Numbered from the stretch's first letter, positions 42,701-54,713 are shown. The stretch: DNA of 64,000 nt from Elymus sibiricus (GCA_039707655.1 CM077664.1:29128781-29192780); one strand, 5' to 3'. The notes: generated by a model from the letters alone, not told the origin. Made by a program: numbers and translations.

Positions 42701-43675
42701 TTTTGGCTCAATTTTCACCGTAAACTTTGTCAACTCTCATCCACTTAAACTCCGATGTGCCGATTAAAAGAAAGAATAAATGCCTCAAGAACAAAAGGGG
42801 TTACAAAAATAAAGTCCGCGCTTCACCGGTGAAGGACAAGAAATGTAAAGAAGGATAAACTCTTCCGTGCCAATTAAAAGAAGGAATAAATGCATCAGCA
42901 AAAAAGTCTGCGGTTCGCCGTCCGACCAGACCAAGTCATGGGCGATCCATGTATGATCCGAATTATGGTCATCTTGGTCTTTGATAATAGCTCTGTCAAG
43001 AAAATAACTTAGGTGTACGTGTAACCTGGTCAGTTGCTATACTCCCAATCGTATTAATACGTGTTTTTATGGGAAAAAAATTGTGTTATTTAAAATGTGG
43101 TTGTACCTTTTTAAAAGTATTATGTAGTTTTTAAAATCTTATGTGCATTTTAAAATATTTGTGTAGTTTTAAGAAAAGTGTTCAGATATTAATAAATGTT
43201 CATATAATTTTTTTTTAAATTCACCCTTTTCTTAAAAAAATCATGTAATTCTAAGTGATCACGTGTTAAAAAATATATTGATAATTTTAATAATATTCAT
43301 GCTCTATAAAAAATTCCATTTGATTTGAAAGTGTTTATGTGTTTTAAAACAATGTTGTTGCATTTTGAAAAATGAATATACAACTTAAAAGTGAGTGGGC
43401 GTACGAGGGATGGTGATGGACTAGGTGTAGGACGTAGCTCGGGAAGGGTGGTCGTCACGCCCAGCTCGATGAGATTAGTTTTAAAACTATTGGACATTCA
43501 CTTGCGATGGCATGGTTCAATTGCCGGTGTAGGTGTGGTGGCCGAGATCATCACCTTTGAGACTGCCACATTTGGACGCGTTGTTTTTTTCCGTTGCTTC
43601 GCACGGCCATGTTTGCTAGTAACTAGTAACATGTAATAGGTCGATTTCCGGAAATTCCAACAAAGATAGAAAAAC
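42701..43675. other. Non-coding stretch between copies T1 and T2
   Basis: AT-rich sequence with repeated words such as TTTTAAAATATTTGTGTAG. I see no gene, LTR or terminal repeat. ORFs near 43391-43636 lack protein character. Confidence 0.5.
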
Positions 43676-44150
43676 TTGGATGTAACTCCCTCAATTTACT
43701 GTAGAACATGGATTGTGCGGCCGGACTCACGCCAAATCTATGATCTTATCAATGAAGTCGAGATCTCGAAGTATGTGGCTGAAAGAAATCTTGTTTTCCA
43801 GTTAGAGCAAGGCTGCGATCTCAACAATAAGGAGACACGAATGCACCTTGCTATAAACAGCACAAACGGATTCGGTTCAGCCTGTACATACGCAATTGAA
43901 TGCATATCTTATGTAATCCTCTAGCACTGCTATCAATCACGATCCGCAGTCGATCGGCGAGCGTTTACTATGCATATATTATATCTAGCTCGATCAGCGC
44001 ACAGCATATATATCTTATGCAATCCTGTAGCTAGCATTGCTGGCCGGCCCAAGCTCCACCACGTACGTACACATGCAGCAACATACCTACACCTACTCAA
44101 TGAACAAAGGCACGCACAGCAAGCAGCTTACAAGTTAACCAGCTGAGAAC
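43676..44150 (+). promoter_or_regulatory. Promoter module copy P5, before copy T2
   Basis: It contains CTATGATCTTATCAATGAAG, the core GGCTGCGATCTCAACAATAA (43811) with CTTGCTATAAACAGC, then CAATCACGATCCGCAGTCGA and TGCTGGCCGGCCCAAGCTCC. The proximal TATAAATA word of T1 and T5 is missing; the module runs directly into the exon-1 relic. Confidence 0.65.
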
Positions 44151-44975
44151 ATGGTTACGAGAGGCGGCAACTGCAGCGTAAGACCATGGCGTTGATGCTT
44201 GCAGTTGTGGGTCTCGTAGCCTGCAGCAAACCCAGCGAGTACAAGCTAGGGTGTGTTGTTGTTTAGACCCGGTGGTCCCTGTGTATGCCGCGGCTCTTCT
44301 GGTACCATGTCACAGTGTTGCCCTACATGTGGTGGCCATGTATCAGACAGTGGATGCAAGCCCCCTTATGTCCCCATATATACGTATGTATACCGGCCAT
44401 CCTTTTCGTCATATTCATTATATTTCGCATAAACTTTTTCTTGCAAGTTCTGTTTGAATGCTCGTGTAATATATGTTTCATTTTTGTTTGGTTACACGCA
44501 TATATATATATGCAGCTGGCTACCTCACAACAGACGTCAACTACTGCAAGCTGGGGTGCACGGCATCCATGTGCAACAAATTAATTCCATCTGGGAAGAT
44601 TATCTATATGTTATCACAATCGATTGTAACATCATCGGTCACTAGCACCTACTCCAAGCATCGATTGTAACATCATCGGTCACTTCTTGCTACTAGTACA
44701 GTCTCAAGGAAATACACGTTCCAGTATACAAACGAATTCCACGGAGTCCCCACAAAGTCTCACGTAGTATTAAATGTTACACCTAAAAAATTCCTTAATT
44801 AGTCGTATGCATCCCCTAATTAATTTAGTATGCAATCACCTAATTAATTTAATTTTCTCCAGCAGTTGTTGGCAGTAGCGACAAAGGAAAAGATGCCATG
44901 GAACGTTGTACCAGTGGATGCCATGATCTGTGCACCAAGAGTAACACTGACATTGCAAAAGTCCGCGGTGCTTAA
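44151..44975 (+). pseudogene. Thionin-like copy T2, broken
   Basis: The relic of exon 1 starts at ATG 44151 but loses one base in CAGCG-AAGACC (about 44179) and another in GTAGCC-TGCAGC (about 44221), and has a TAG in the mature region. Exon 2 (44516-44593) still reads NYCKLGCTASMC but its donor is GG instead of GT. Exon 3 (44866-44975) is open, with CTSGCHDLCTKSN, and ends in TAA; its acceptor CAGCAG is normal. The break pattern shows exon 1 decaying and splicing lost. It keeps the ancestral acceptor positions that T1 has lost. Confidence 0.8.
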
Positions 44976-45390
44976 CTAGTTAAGCCATGGAACTGCATGT
45001 CAAAAGCCGGCCAAGGAGTGTCTGTGTTGCCTTCAACTCCTTCAATAATTGGATGTCACATCCAATATCAGTAGGATGTCAAATGTTACCTGTGTTACAA
45101 TTTTACTATTTCGAATAAGGCTAATGAGATGTGCAATGCATCTTCCTATGAGGATTATGCTGCTCATCATCTCATCTTAAATGTTTATGTTGTATCCTTG
45201 GCTTATGACATGATGACTTCATGCTCTTAATGAAATGTAGCCTTTTGCAAATTATTACGGTGTTTCATTCTAGCCACCTAGCTAGTTACTGGCAGGGAAA
45301 ATCGTTCAATAGATGCAACATACTAACCAACACATGCAACGGAGAAGCAACTTGGTAGCATGAATGCAACATTTGGGTAAGTGACCCAAA
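44976..45390 (+). repeat. 3' part of the duplicated unit after T2
   Basis: It matches 46160-46610 for about 400 bases (AAAAGCCGGCCAAGGAGTGT, GGATGTCACATCCAATATCA, CTTAATGAAATGTAGC, GCAGGGAAAATCGTTCAATA). The duplicated partner therefore lies about 1.2 kb downstream. Confidence 0.7.
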
Positions 45391-45591
45391 GTTATATTAA
45401 GGGTAGCTTGTCACACTTGTGTGTGTAGAAAAACACACATGAGTTTACAACATGTCAAGATAAATGTATGCAACCTAAAAACTTCAGAAAACTAACCTTT
45501 CACAAAAACAAAATATGTGTGCGGAACTCACTGTCTGAGGCTTGGGAATTATGAATTCAGCTCATCATCGCATAGGAGCTGGATCGCATGA

Positions 45592-45754
45592 CCCCCCCCC
45601 CCCCCCCTTCCCCACCCCCGGCGCACATCTTCATGTGTCTTAGCACACGTGTAATACCTTTGTTTGGAGTTCTTGGTCGAGCAACATCGTGATCTCGTTC
45701 CTTAAGTTACCTATTTCACGAATCACTAGCTCCCCCCCCCCCCCCCCCCCCCCC
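45592..45754 (+). repeat. Two poly-C runs
   Basis: Runs of about 16 C (45592-45607) and about 22 C (45733-45754) lie 125 bp apart between copies T2 and T3. They have no evident role. Confidence 0.85.
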
Positions 45755-45969
45755 GCGCGCTCTAGCCATTTATCACTATCTCTTGTGCGCGTGACCAAAT
45801 CAATTCCTCTTTAAACCCTAGTGCCACCGTTGTTGTGACATGGAGACCCTCAAGAGCAAGGAGCCAAATGACCTTGTTACGGGCCTTGACTGGCTTCTGC
45901 ATGGTATGATGATGAATTGGCCAGATTTGATTGTTCAGTCTTGCCTTTCCTCTGTAAATACTAGCATGA

Positions 45970-46118
<149 letters not shown>

Positions 46119-46145
46119 TTTTCCCCTGTCTTAGCATGCGTGGAA

Positions 46146-46620
46146 AAGTCCGCAATGCTTAACTAGTTCAGCCATGTAACTGCATGTCAAAAGTTTGCCA
46201 AGGAGTGTTTATGTTCCCTTCAATAATTGGATGTCACATCCAATATCAATAGGATGTCAAATGTTACTTGTGTTACAATTTTACTATTTCCAAAAAGTTC
46301 ATGAGATGTATCATTCATCTTCTTGTGAAGATGTACAGTGCTCATCATCTAATGCTAAATGTTTATGTTCTATCCTTGGCTTATGGCTTGCCGACTTCAT
46401 GCTCTTAAAGAAATGTAGCTCAATTTTCAAATTATTTAAGTGTTCATTCTAGCCATCTTGCTAGTTGTCGGCTGGAACTTATAAATTCCCCATGTTGCTG
46501 GCAGGGAAAATCGTGCAATAGACACAACATACGAGCCAATGCTCGCAACAAAGAAGCAATTTGGCAGCATGAACACAACATTTGGGGTAGTGACCCAAAT
46601 TTTATTTTTATTTAGTTTTT
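46146..46620 (+). pseudogene. Thionin-like copy T3, only the last codons and 3' tail
   Basis: It starts inside exon 3 with AAAAGTCCGCAATGCTTAAC, which equals the last codons and stop of T2 (44957-44975), then follows the T2 3' region to about 46610. Everything upstream is missing; the duplication edge lies close to the microsatellite. Confidence 0.75.
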
Positions 46621-47294
46621 TTGCAGGAAAACTTTGGATCTATTTATCAAACATCATGGCAGTACAAAACAACACGAGAAGCAATGGAAATTATATCCAT
46701 GTCCATAGACCACCTAGCGACGACTACAAGCACTGGAGTGAGCCGAAGGTGCGCGCCATCATCGCCCCTCCCTGACTAGGTGACGTGGGTTTGTGCGCTT
46801 CAATGTGTCGATGACGTGGGGTTGTTTCAAGATGGTGTACACATGAGAGCCTAAAATCAAGGTGGCGATGTAGCATGGCTAACTACATGGAGTTGTGTTG
46901 TAGGTGGAGCTAAAGTCTGACAAAAGCTATGAAGTAGCTGAGTTCGACTCCTATAAGACGTAGCTCAATCTAATATTTTTTATCTTGCAGGGCCCACTAG
47001 AAGTGAGGTATCTAGCAAAAAATAAGAGGCGTGGAGAATTTGAACTCACGACCTTCATAGCTTCTACGACTTACCGGCACGACCCTAGCATGTTAGTAAA
47101 ACCATCTTATTGTATTTGATCTTCTATGAACGCTTAAATTCACATTCATCCAATTTTTTGACCGGAACAGTGTGTTGGAGGTTACCAGAATAATAATGAC
47201 AGGTACTCCCTCTGTGAAGAAATATAAGAACGTTTAGATCACTACTTTAGTGTAGTAGACTGGTTACCGGAAATACCAACAGAAAAAGAAAACC
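46621..47294. other. Non-coding, transposon-like words
   Basis: Segments such as CATAGACCACCTAGCGACGA (46704) are seen widely in Triticeae repeats. A truncated Stowaway end (CTCCCTCTGTGAAGAAATAT) is at 47206. No gene is supported. Confidence 0.4.
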
Positions 47295-47790
47295 TTGGAT
47301 GAACTCATAAGCAGGAGCATCCCCCTACTACCTCCAGAATCAGTTTACAGTAGAAGAGGGGATGACGCACGCCAAAACCATCCTTTCCGTGAAGTCGACA
47401 TCTCAAAGCATGTGGCTCAAAGAAATTCTTGTTTTCAAATCATAGGAAGGTTGCAATTTCGACACCAAGGAGACACGACGGCACCTTGCTATAAACAGCA
47501 ACCGACCAGGAACCGTAAATCAATAGGAGTAACTCCATCCATTAGCAATCTGTCCATGCCCAATTGAATGCATATCTTATCCAATACTATCCCCCCTAGC
47601 ACCACGGTCGATCATGATCCGTCGTCGATCGGCGAGCATTTACTATGCATATATTATATCTAGCTCGATCAGCGCACAACATATATATCTTATGTGATCC
47701 TCTAGCTAGCACTGCTGGCCAGCCCAAGCTCCACCACGTACGACACCACGTATGTACGCATGCATCAACCTACCTGCACCTACTTAGATC
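47295..47790 (+). promoter_or_regulatory. Promoter module copy P6, orphan
   Basis: It carries GAACTCATAAGCAGGAGCAT, CAGTTTACAGTAGAAGAGGG, the core from 47449 with CTTGCTATAAACAGC, and GCACTGCTGGCCAGCCCAAG. It ends at CTACCTGCACCTACTTAG, after which an unrelated GC-rich segment starts. No exon follows. Confidence 0.65.
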
Positions 47791-48214
47791 AGGTCAAGGG
47801 CCTGCCGGCCGGCGGCAATCTCGGGCAAGGGCAACGGGGGATGACGCAGAATAGGGCTAGCCCCGGCCACATGCCACGCTGGGACCTATTTAGCTGCAGG
47901 GAGACGAAGGGGGCGTTTAGGAGAGAATTAAGCCGAGTGTTTCTTTTTGACATTCGGCTTACAGGGAGGCGAAGGGGATACTCGACTTATATAGCCCGCC
48001 GTCATGGTCCCGTTAAGCGCTTGGAGGATGGCCACGTGCAGCCACATGTCCGAGGCTCATCTATAAGTCGACTGTTTATCCCTTGATGTCGAGTACTTGA
48101 TGTAAGCCGAGTGCATTATTAGCTGTGCTTGGCTTGTATCATGGACAAAAGAACCTCTGTGTATGATATCGATGGGCTACATATGTTGTAGTGTAGCATC
48201 TCCGAGTGAGGGCT
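47791..48214. other. Non-coding, unidentified
   Basis: GC-rich sequence with repeated GCCGAGTG words (47932, 48108). I see no ends, domain or exon. Confidence 0.4.
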
Positions 48215-48600
48215 TTTGGAGGCCGAGCTCCACGGAGCTCGTTTTGAAAATACGAATTTCCACAGCATGAAAAAATTTGAAAATTTTTGTATACACTCTA
48301 ACACATGTGTATTGCGTATGTGCAAAAAATCATAATCATATACTTTCACACGTGGCGTACAAAAAAAGACAAAAAAGTATTTCTAAAATGGGCCGATTCT
48401 TTTTGTTGTTGGGCCGGAATATAATTTATTTTGTACAGCCTACAAATCACAAAATTTCAAATGATTTTTTCACACGTGCGTGCGGAAATCATATAAGTTT
48501 CTGTGGAATGTTTTTTGGATTTTTTTTAAACTTTGAAATATGACTTTTGATTTTTTTTTTTTCAAAATACAGAGCTCCCTGGAGCTCGGCCTCCGTTGGC
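48215..48600. mobile_element. Foldback/MITE-like element with GAGCTC ends
   Basis: The left end GGAGGCCGAGCTCCACGGAG is inverted to the right end CTCCCTGGAGCTCGGCCTCC. The interior is A/T-rich. TCCGAG stands on both sides (48199-48204 and 48604-48609) and may be a worn target duplication. It is related to the element in the P450 intron at 35376-35790. It sits immediately before promoter module P7. Confidence 0.6.
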
Positions 48601-48604
48601 ATTT

Positions 48605-49185
48605 TCCGAGCATCTCCCTACTACCTTGAGAATCAATTTACAGTAGAAGAGGGGTTGACGGTCGCCAAAACCATGATCTTATCCATGAAGTCGGCATCTC
48701 AAAGTATATGGCTGAAAGAAATTCTTGTTTTCAAATTATAGGAAAGGCTGCGATTTCAGCACCAACGAGACATGCCGGCACCTTGCTATAAATAGCATCC
48801 TGGAACCGTGGATCACTGACTCCATTCAATCTGTGCATACGCAATTGAATGCATATCTTATGTAATCCTCTAGCGCCGCTATCAATCACGATCCGTCGTG
48901 GATCCGCGAGCGTTTACTATGCATATATTATATCTAGCTCGATCAGCGCACAGCATATATATCTTATGTGATCCTTGGTGCATGCTCCACCACGTACGTG
49001 CGCATGCCGTAACCTGCACTTAATCAATGAACAGCAAGCACAGCAAGCAGCTTACATGTTGACATGCATGGCTAGCTGGCTGCGTCCATCTCCTGGTAGT
49101 GGCAAGGCGCAACTTCTGGGTTTATCATCTCACCAGTCATTTCCACCCCTTGAAAACTTTGCGTGAAATAACCAGCTGAGAACAG
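48605..49185 (+). promoter_or_regulatory. Promoter module copy P7, before copy T4
   Basis: It carries GCATCTCCCTACTACCTTGA, ATGATCTTATCCATGAAGTC, the core from 48746 with CTTGCTATAAATAGC, and ATCACGATCCGTCGTGGATC. The proximal TATAAATA word is lost by a short deletion (CATCTCCTGGTAGTGG, about 49087-49102). Confidence 0.65.
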
Positions 49186-49276
49186 GATGATAAGAGGCGG
49201 CAATAGCAGCGTCAAGACCATAGCGTTGATGCTTGTAGTTGTGGGTCTTCTAGCCCTGCAGCAAACCAAGCGAGTA

Positions 49277-49611
49277 CTCCTCCGTTCATTTTTACTCCAC
49301 GTATTTTGTTTTCAGTCAATCTTTGTAAAGTTTGATCAAGTTTATAGGAAAAATATTAATATTTAAAATACCAAACCAATATCACTAGATGAATCATGAA
49401 ACTAATTTTTATACTTCCTCCATTCCTAAATATATAACGTTTTGCTAGTTCAATTTGAACTACCAAATGTCATATATTTATGAACGGAGGGAGTATAATA
49501 TAATTTTAGTATTGTAGATGTTGATATTTATTTTAATATAAGTTTGGTCAAACTTTATAAAGTTTGACTTTAGACAAATCTTATATGCGGAGTAAAAAAT
49601 AACGGAGGGAG
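49277..49611. mobile_element. Stowaway-type MITE, 335 bp, host of a second MITE
   Basis: CTCCTCCGTTCATTTTTACT is inverted to AGTAAAAAATAACGGAGGGAG, with TA at 49275-49276 and 49612-49613. Length without the inner MITE is about 253 bp. It interrupts copy T4. Confidence 0.88.
49414..49493. mobile_element. Nested Stowaway MITE, 80 bp
   Basis: CTTCCTCCATTCCTAAATAT is inverted to ATATTTATGAACGGAGGGAG, with TA on both sides (49412-49413 and 49494-49495). It lies inside the larger Stowaway. Confidence 0.88.
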
Positions 49612-49765
49612 TACAAGCTAGCGTGTGTTGTTCTTAAGAGCCGGTGGTCCGTCTGTATTATGCATGTCGTGGCTCTTCTGATAGCATGTAGTGTTCCTAC
49701 ATGTGGTGGCTATGCATTGCACCAGACGGTGGATGCAAGCCCCTTACATGCTCCAAACCATCTCC

Positions 49766-49773
49766 TATAAATA
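49766..49773 (+). promoter_or_regulatory. TATA box of thionin-like copy T5
   Basis: TATAAATA within CCATCTCCTATAAATAGTGG, 104 bases before the ATG at 49877. It is the same proximal promoter word as in T1. Confidence 0.75.
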
Positions 49774-50070
49774 GTGGTGAGGCGCAAGTCCTTAGTTCAT
49801 CACCTGAGCGATCGATCGAGTATAGTCACTTCAATCCCTTTGCGTGAGTACTAGCTAGTAGCTATCAACTACGAGTATGGTGAAGACCATGGCGGTGATA
49901 CTTGTAGTTACGGGTGTCGTAGCTCTGCTGCAAACCCAGCAAGCACAAGCTTCCCATTGCTGTTGCGTACCAGTTCTTATGCCCGCGTATCTGACATGCC
50001 GCCCCTTCGGCAGCACCTCGACGTGTTGCCACTATTGCACTGGCTACATGACGGATGTTGATTCTGATGA

Positions 50071-53000
50071 CTAGTCATCAACCCGTGCAGACCTGTGCAT
50101 CTGCACGGGCTAGTTTTTGAAATGGTACAATACTTCTATACTTGTAGTGAACATTAGTTGTTTGAAGCCGGCGATTTTTGAGTTGCTCTCCCTCCAGCCT
50201 CCAAATGTCTGTGCCACCTATCGAGTAGTGTTTCCACCATATTTGACTCGTCATTACATTTTCTCACGGATGATGGGTTAAAGTTTCTCATAGTGATGTC
50301 TGCTTCTTTTCTCACCACAAAGACATACATAATTGTATTTGTGTGATCTTTCAACAGTGCAATGTACATAATTGTTTAATATGTGCATTCGTACAGCTAA
50401 TTGAAGGAATAGCGGTTTTATACCTTCACTAATATGACACAGAAACACATCACGCATAATGCAACAAATATTGAACATATTGGTAATTGGTCTAGACAAA
50501 ATTGACCGGTATCTTAGCATTAGGAAAGTAAATTCTGTATTTATTCCTATTAAGTTCGAACATTTTTTAGATGCCAGTTTTCATTAATAGATATAATTTT
50601 GAAAAATCTATGTGGTCACTTTGTATTTTTGAAATATTTTAGCAAATATGACACAAAATGTTTTCTTTCGCCACATACATGTCTATGAAATAAGTACACC
50701 CTTATTTTGATTGCGATTTTTATTATGTAATATTTTGAATTGTATATTAACATGCTATTATTTTTAAATCACCCATTTTAATTATTATATTTACATTTTT
50801 GAACTCTACCTTTGGAAATTATAATTTAAAATTAGTTTTAGCAGATCTGGCACCATATCTTTATAATAGTTTTATCGGATTCCCAGACCAAAACTCCAAG
50901 TGACACACTCAGAAAAGAAACTCCAAGTGACACATAATTTATTGCTTGCACTTAAAAATATAACTCACTCGGTTCAGTTCAGAGTACTATATAACTATTT
51001 CCCATTACACATTAACTTACTTTTTTCTCAACAGTAAAACTAATCGTTTAACCACGGTCACTATATTCAACTTAGTAAGACATACGATAGTTTTATGTCT
51101 TAAAAATGGTTAAAAATCCACATATGTACAGGTCACATACGACATACATATGTGAAATTTGGTAAAATAATGTGATAATTTTTAACTCGAAGAAAATAAT
51201 ATGATAATTTATGATATGTACTTACGGTAATTTTAATACATTTTTACGGCATATGTTACTGTTACCTAGCGTCTCTTAGTGCACTAATAACTTAATTTCC
51301 TTTTTCACAGCTTGAAATGATATTTCCTTGTATGTATATACGTGTCTGTGTATGTTTACATGCACTTATATTTTCATATTTTAAAGTAAAATAGAATATG
51401 ATTTCCCCAAGTTACTTCATCATGATGTCAGTGGAGGCCGATTCATGCTACTTTTTTCGTAATTGTTGGAGTTCAGGTTTATGCGTGCATGTAACTCCAC
51501 GGGGAGCTTGTTAACTCAAATTTGCACATATATTCACATTGTCCATGCATATCCGAACAAATCATACACATGAAAGTAACCTACTGTTTGTCTACGGGGA
51601 GATTCATTGAGCGCCTCATCAGTGAATATAGTCACTGAAAAAATGAATATCGAGAAACAAACTTTCCAGGTCAACTTGTAATTTTATATTGTTGGCCTGT
51701 AAAAAATCCTACAGACTACGGTGTAAGTGAAGATATATAGAGACCATGTTATTTTGATTGACGTTATCACAATTGCTTTCCGGAGATCAGAGTAGATTGT
51801 GAGGCGGAGATTGTGCCATCTCTTGATCATCTACTCCAGGAGCAAGCCGCCAGAACGTGATCCACCGGCGATCCGCAAACACCAGCAAAAACTGAAAAGG
51901 AAGAAAAGAGGCTAGTTTGCACATTATTCTGCAACAATTTCGTCCGCTCAAGAGCCTGGACACCATCGGTATCGTGGGTCGGCTCCAAGATCCAGGAGCG
52001 TGCGGCTGTACGTGTGTGCACCATCCATCATATAGGCACATCCAGCCGCCGGCTAGATACATCTATGTGCGTTTCTCAAGGCCAAAAGCATTGGCAATCA
52101 ACGCATATTGGAGACCACCTTCGGACAGCGCCATAACGCCGGCCAGAAGTCGTCGGTGAGTTGCATCGGGAAAATCACCAGGTCAGGCTTGCGCCAATGC
52201 TTCTTGCTGTGGAATGTATCTCGATAGGGCAACAGAAATCAATTCGTTTATTCACGGAATCACAGGGAGATAGAGACCATGGATAAGACAACTCACTTGC
52301 ATGGGATAGCGGAGGGGCAAGTTAGGCTTCATGAACGGCTACAAATACATTAAGTTTTAATCTGAGGAATGAAACCCCTCATAGGATGTGAGGAGTTTGG
52401 CGGAATCCAGATTGAAGGATAGAATAGAAGAGATTTTGAGGGACGAACATCCTGAGTGCATGCACTGCCCAACGCCATGAAATAAAACAATGGAACTGGG
52501 GATAGAGTAGGTAAATGATATGTACCATGCTCTAGATAGAACGGAGTACAACTTATGGATGATTGCGTCCTCGCCATCGACTTCGACGACGAAATGTAGC
52601 TCTGGCCACGCTCGCAAGGAAGGTACTTTATGGTTGCCTCGTCGAGTTCTCGATAATCACACCGGTGTAATTCGCCTCGCCCTCGAGACTGTTTTTTATT
52701 TGCTACCTCAGAACAGCCCTCTTATTCTCTTTCTTCCTCTATTATTTTCATCACGTAGGAGTGATTTTGCGTGTGGAGAGAAGGGATAGAAAGGACCGTA
52801 CATGTTCTACAGGAAGCTGGTTGCTTAGGTATTGACATCGGCAACTGATCTAGGAGAGCAGCCATGCACAAACAGGAAGAAGCCGCGGCAGAGATGTGAC
52901 AATGGAGAACGACCCGAGGGGAGGAAAAGTGCCTGAGGGCTGACGGCGAGGATTGCGAGAGACTTTTTGTAGAGTTTTTTTAGAGGTTGCTAGACAGATT

Positions 53001-53326
53001 TCTTTTGTGAACGTGGGGTAGAATTTTTTTTTTTAGTTGTGAACGTGGGATAGATTGTGAGGACTCTTTGATGCACTACATCTCACGGCTGTAGATTTAT
53101 AATTTGTTTTTTTTTAGCTGTGAACGTGGGATAGATTGTGAGGACTCTTTGAGGCACCTTTTTTTTTCTTTTTAGTTGTGAACGTGGGATAGATTGTGAG
53201 GACTCTCTGAGGCACTTCATCCCACGGCTGCAAATTTATAATTTGCAGATCTAACGAACAATTCATTATCTTTTTTCAGAATTAACGTGGAGGCTCGATT
53301 GGTGCTTCCAATTAGTAAATATAAGA
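50071..53326 (-). mobile_element. Helitron, non-autonomous, 3256 bp
   Basis: On the minus strand it starts TCTTATATTTACTAATTGG (53326) and ends with a 9-bp-stem hairpin (CCCGTGCAG/CTGCACGGG, 50082-50109) followed by CTAG (50074-50071). It lies between host A and T with no target duplication, as Helitrons do. The interior has three near-tandem copies of GTGAACGTGGGATAGATTGTG (about 53039, 53109, 53177) and no Rep/helicase. The boundaries are confirmed because the host gene frame is continuous across them. Confidence 0.9.
53039..53240 (+). repeat. Three short repeats near the Helitron 5' end
   Basis: The unit TGTGAACGTGGGATAGATTG followed by GAGGACTCTTTGA occurs three times, separated by T-rich linkers, and a fainter fourth copy lies at about 53009. 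Subterminal repeats of this kind are seen in Helitrons. Confidence 0.7.
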
Positions 53327-53864
53327 TTGCCGGATGCCTTATGAAAGGGCCCCAGCGTTCGTACAAGGTATATAGTCGTATGTCAGCCTGAGCAGTGAAA
53401 TGACATGCCATTCTTTTCGTCATTGTACTTTTATTTGCAAGTTCCTTTTATCTATCATTATACTTGTACAAAAGAAAGGGGGTGGAACTTAATTTAGTAG
53501 CTGCGAAATTTCATTTGAAAGTACAAGAGATGGATCGATGTTTAATTTTTTTTTGGTTTGCTGGTTGCATGCATATACGCAGCTGACTACCCAAAAACAC
53601 CTGTTGACTACTGCAAGCTGGGGTGCACAACTTCTGAGTGCAACAAACTAACTCAATCTGGTAACATTAATTATACGTTAACTTGTATGTATCACTTAAC
53701 TAATGAAGATTGCCATTTATAAAAAATCACCTAATTATTATTTTTCTTCATCAGTTGTTAGCGACGGAGACGAAGGGAAAGATATCATGGGACGTTGCAC
53801 CAGTGGATGCCAGAATCTGTGCACCAAAAATAATGCTGAAATTGCAAAACTCCGTGAAGCTTAG

Positions 53865-54274
53865 TTAAGTCAAGGAACTGCATGTCAAAAGCCAGTCAAG
53901 GAGTGTTTATGTTGCCTTCAGTAATTGGATTTCACATCCACTATTAGTAGCATGTAAGATGTTACTTGTGTGACAAGTTTACTATTTCCAATAAGGTTGC
54001 TGAGATGTATGATGCATTTTCCTGCAAGGATGTAGAGTACTCATCATCTCATGTTAAATGTTTATATGTTGTATCATTGGCATATGGCATGATGACTTCG
54101 TGCTTTTAATGAAATCTTGTTTAATTTCCAAATTGTTATGTGTTTCCTTCTAGTTCTAGCAAGCCATTTTTTTCTTTTTTGGCAGGGGAAGTCATCTTGT
54201 TGTTGGCAAGGAGTCTTTTGAGATTACAAAAAAAATCAAAGCCATGGCTCGCCACAGTTTCTGTATTTCCCTCC
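53865..54274 (+). other. 3' region of copy T5
   Basis: It shares AAAAGCCAGTCAAGGAGTGT, CTTTTAATGAAATCTTGTTT and GTTGTTGGCAAGGAGTCTTT with the tails of T1 to T3. AATGAAA is the likely poly-A signal. The unit ends near the CACTA-like end at 54275. Confidence 0.6.
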
Positions 54275-54366
54275 CACTAGTGCAGATCCTCTCACCAATG
54301 GTGGACGCAAAAGGGCTACCACTTGCGGGCAGGTGCTCACCATTGATAATCTGTCATCTTTCCTAC
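54275..54366 (+). mobile_element. CACTA-like 5' terminus, partial
   Basis: CACTAGTGCAGATCC starts the segment, followed by subterminal words ACCAATGGTGGACGC and GCAGGTGCTCACCATTG. Related words occur at 58150-58215 (CCAGTGGTGGGCGCTCACC) and 59865-59945 (CCAATGGTGGGCGACC), so these three pieces may be one CACTA element split by later insertions. Its right terminus was not found. Confidence 0.45.
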
Positions 54367-54713
54367 TTCTAAAGTTTCGAGTTGGTGGTCTTCTGTTCAC
54401 TCCTAATGCTACAAACCACTACCCAACCCACATAAAAAAAAATTCTCTACCCTGACAAGTGGTCCATCCAACTTATCACAAGAGGGCACACGTCAGGCAA
54501 CCATCATCCATCTTTTCTTTTAATTAACGCGACCACCTCCCCACGATCCTTCGCGTGCCTCCTGCGGCTGCTCATGGCCACCCCCAATCACGCCTCTCCT
54601 GCCACCTAGCTCCCCTAATCCACCGCCTTGAGCTTCAGATCTTCGTTCAAAATTCAAATATGATGCCGCGCCGCCCGATTCCTCCCCATCTACCCCATCC
54701 CTGCTCCTCACGC

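Larger units (their letters stand above)
49187..49757 (+). pseudogene. Thionin-like copy T4, exon 1 only, split by MITEs
   Basis: A signal-peptide-like start at about 49187 (TIALMLVVVGLLALQQ) is cut at 49274 by a 335-bp Stowaway with another inside it. The rest of exon 1 resumes at 49614 and resembles T2 (CAAGCTAGCGTGTGTTGTTC), with stops in all relevant frames. Exons 2 and 3 are missing; the promoter of copy T5 follows directly. Confidence 0.75.
49877..53864 (+). pseudogene. Thionin-like proprotein copy T5, intact except for a Helitron in exon 1
   Basis: Exon 1 starts at ATG 49877 with a signal peptide (MAVILVVTGVVALLQTQQAQ) and a mature start SHCCCVPVLMP with a CC pair. The Helitron at 50071-53326 sits between the second and third base of a codon. 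To its right the coding sequence continues in phase to a donor at 53368 (CAAG/GTATAT), the same junction as in T1. Exon 2 (53583-53660, DYCKLGCTTSEC) and exon 3 (53755-53864, CTSGCQNLC, TAG stop) have normal GT-AG borders, phase 1. Without the insert the frame would be about 140 codons. As it stands, a TAG from the Helitron end closes the frame after 65 residues (50072-50074). Confidence 0.85.

Noticed and set aside
47206..47260. A complete Stowaway MITE
   Set aside because: Only one end is present and the inverted partner and TA duplication are missing.
49277..49611. A CRISPR-like or regulatory repeat array in the MITE-rich part
   Set aside because: The repeats are nested MITE termini with TA duplications; there are no regular spacers.
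51787..52062. Minus-strand ORF of 91 codons in the Helitron as a captured gene
   Set aside because: No intron-exon pattern or domain is visible; it is kept only as interior sequence of the element.
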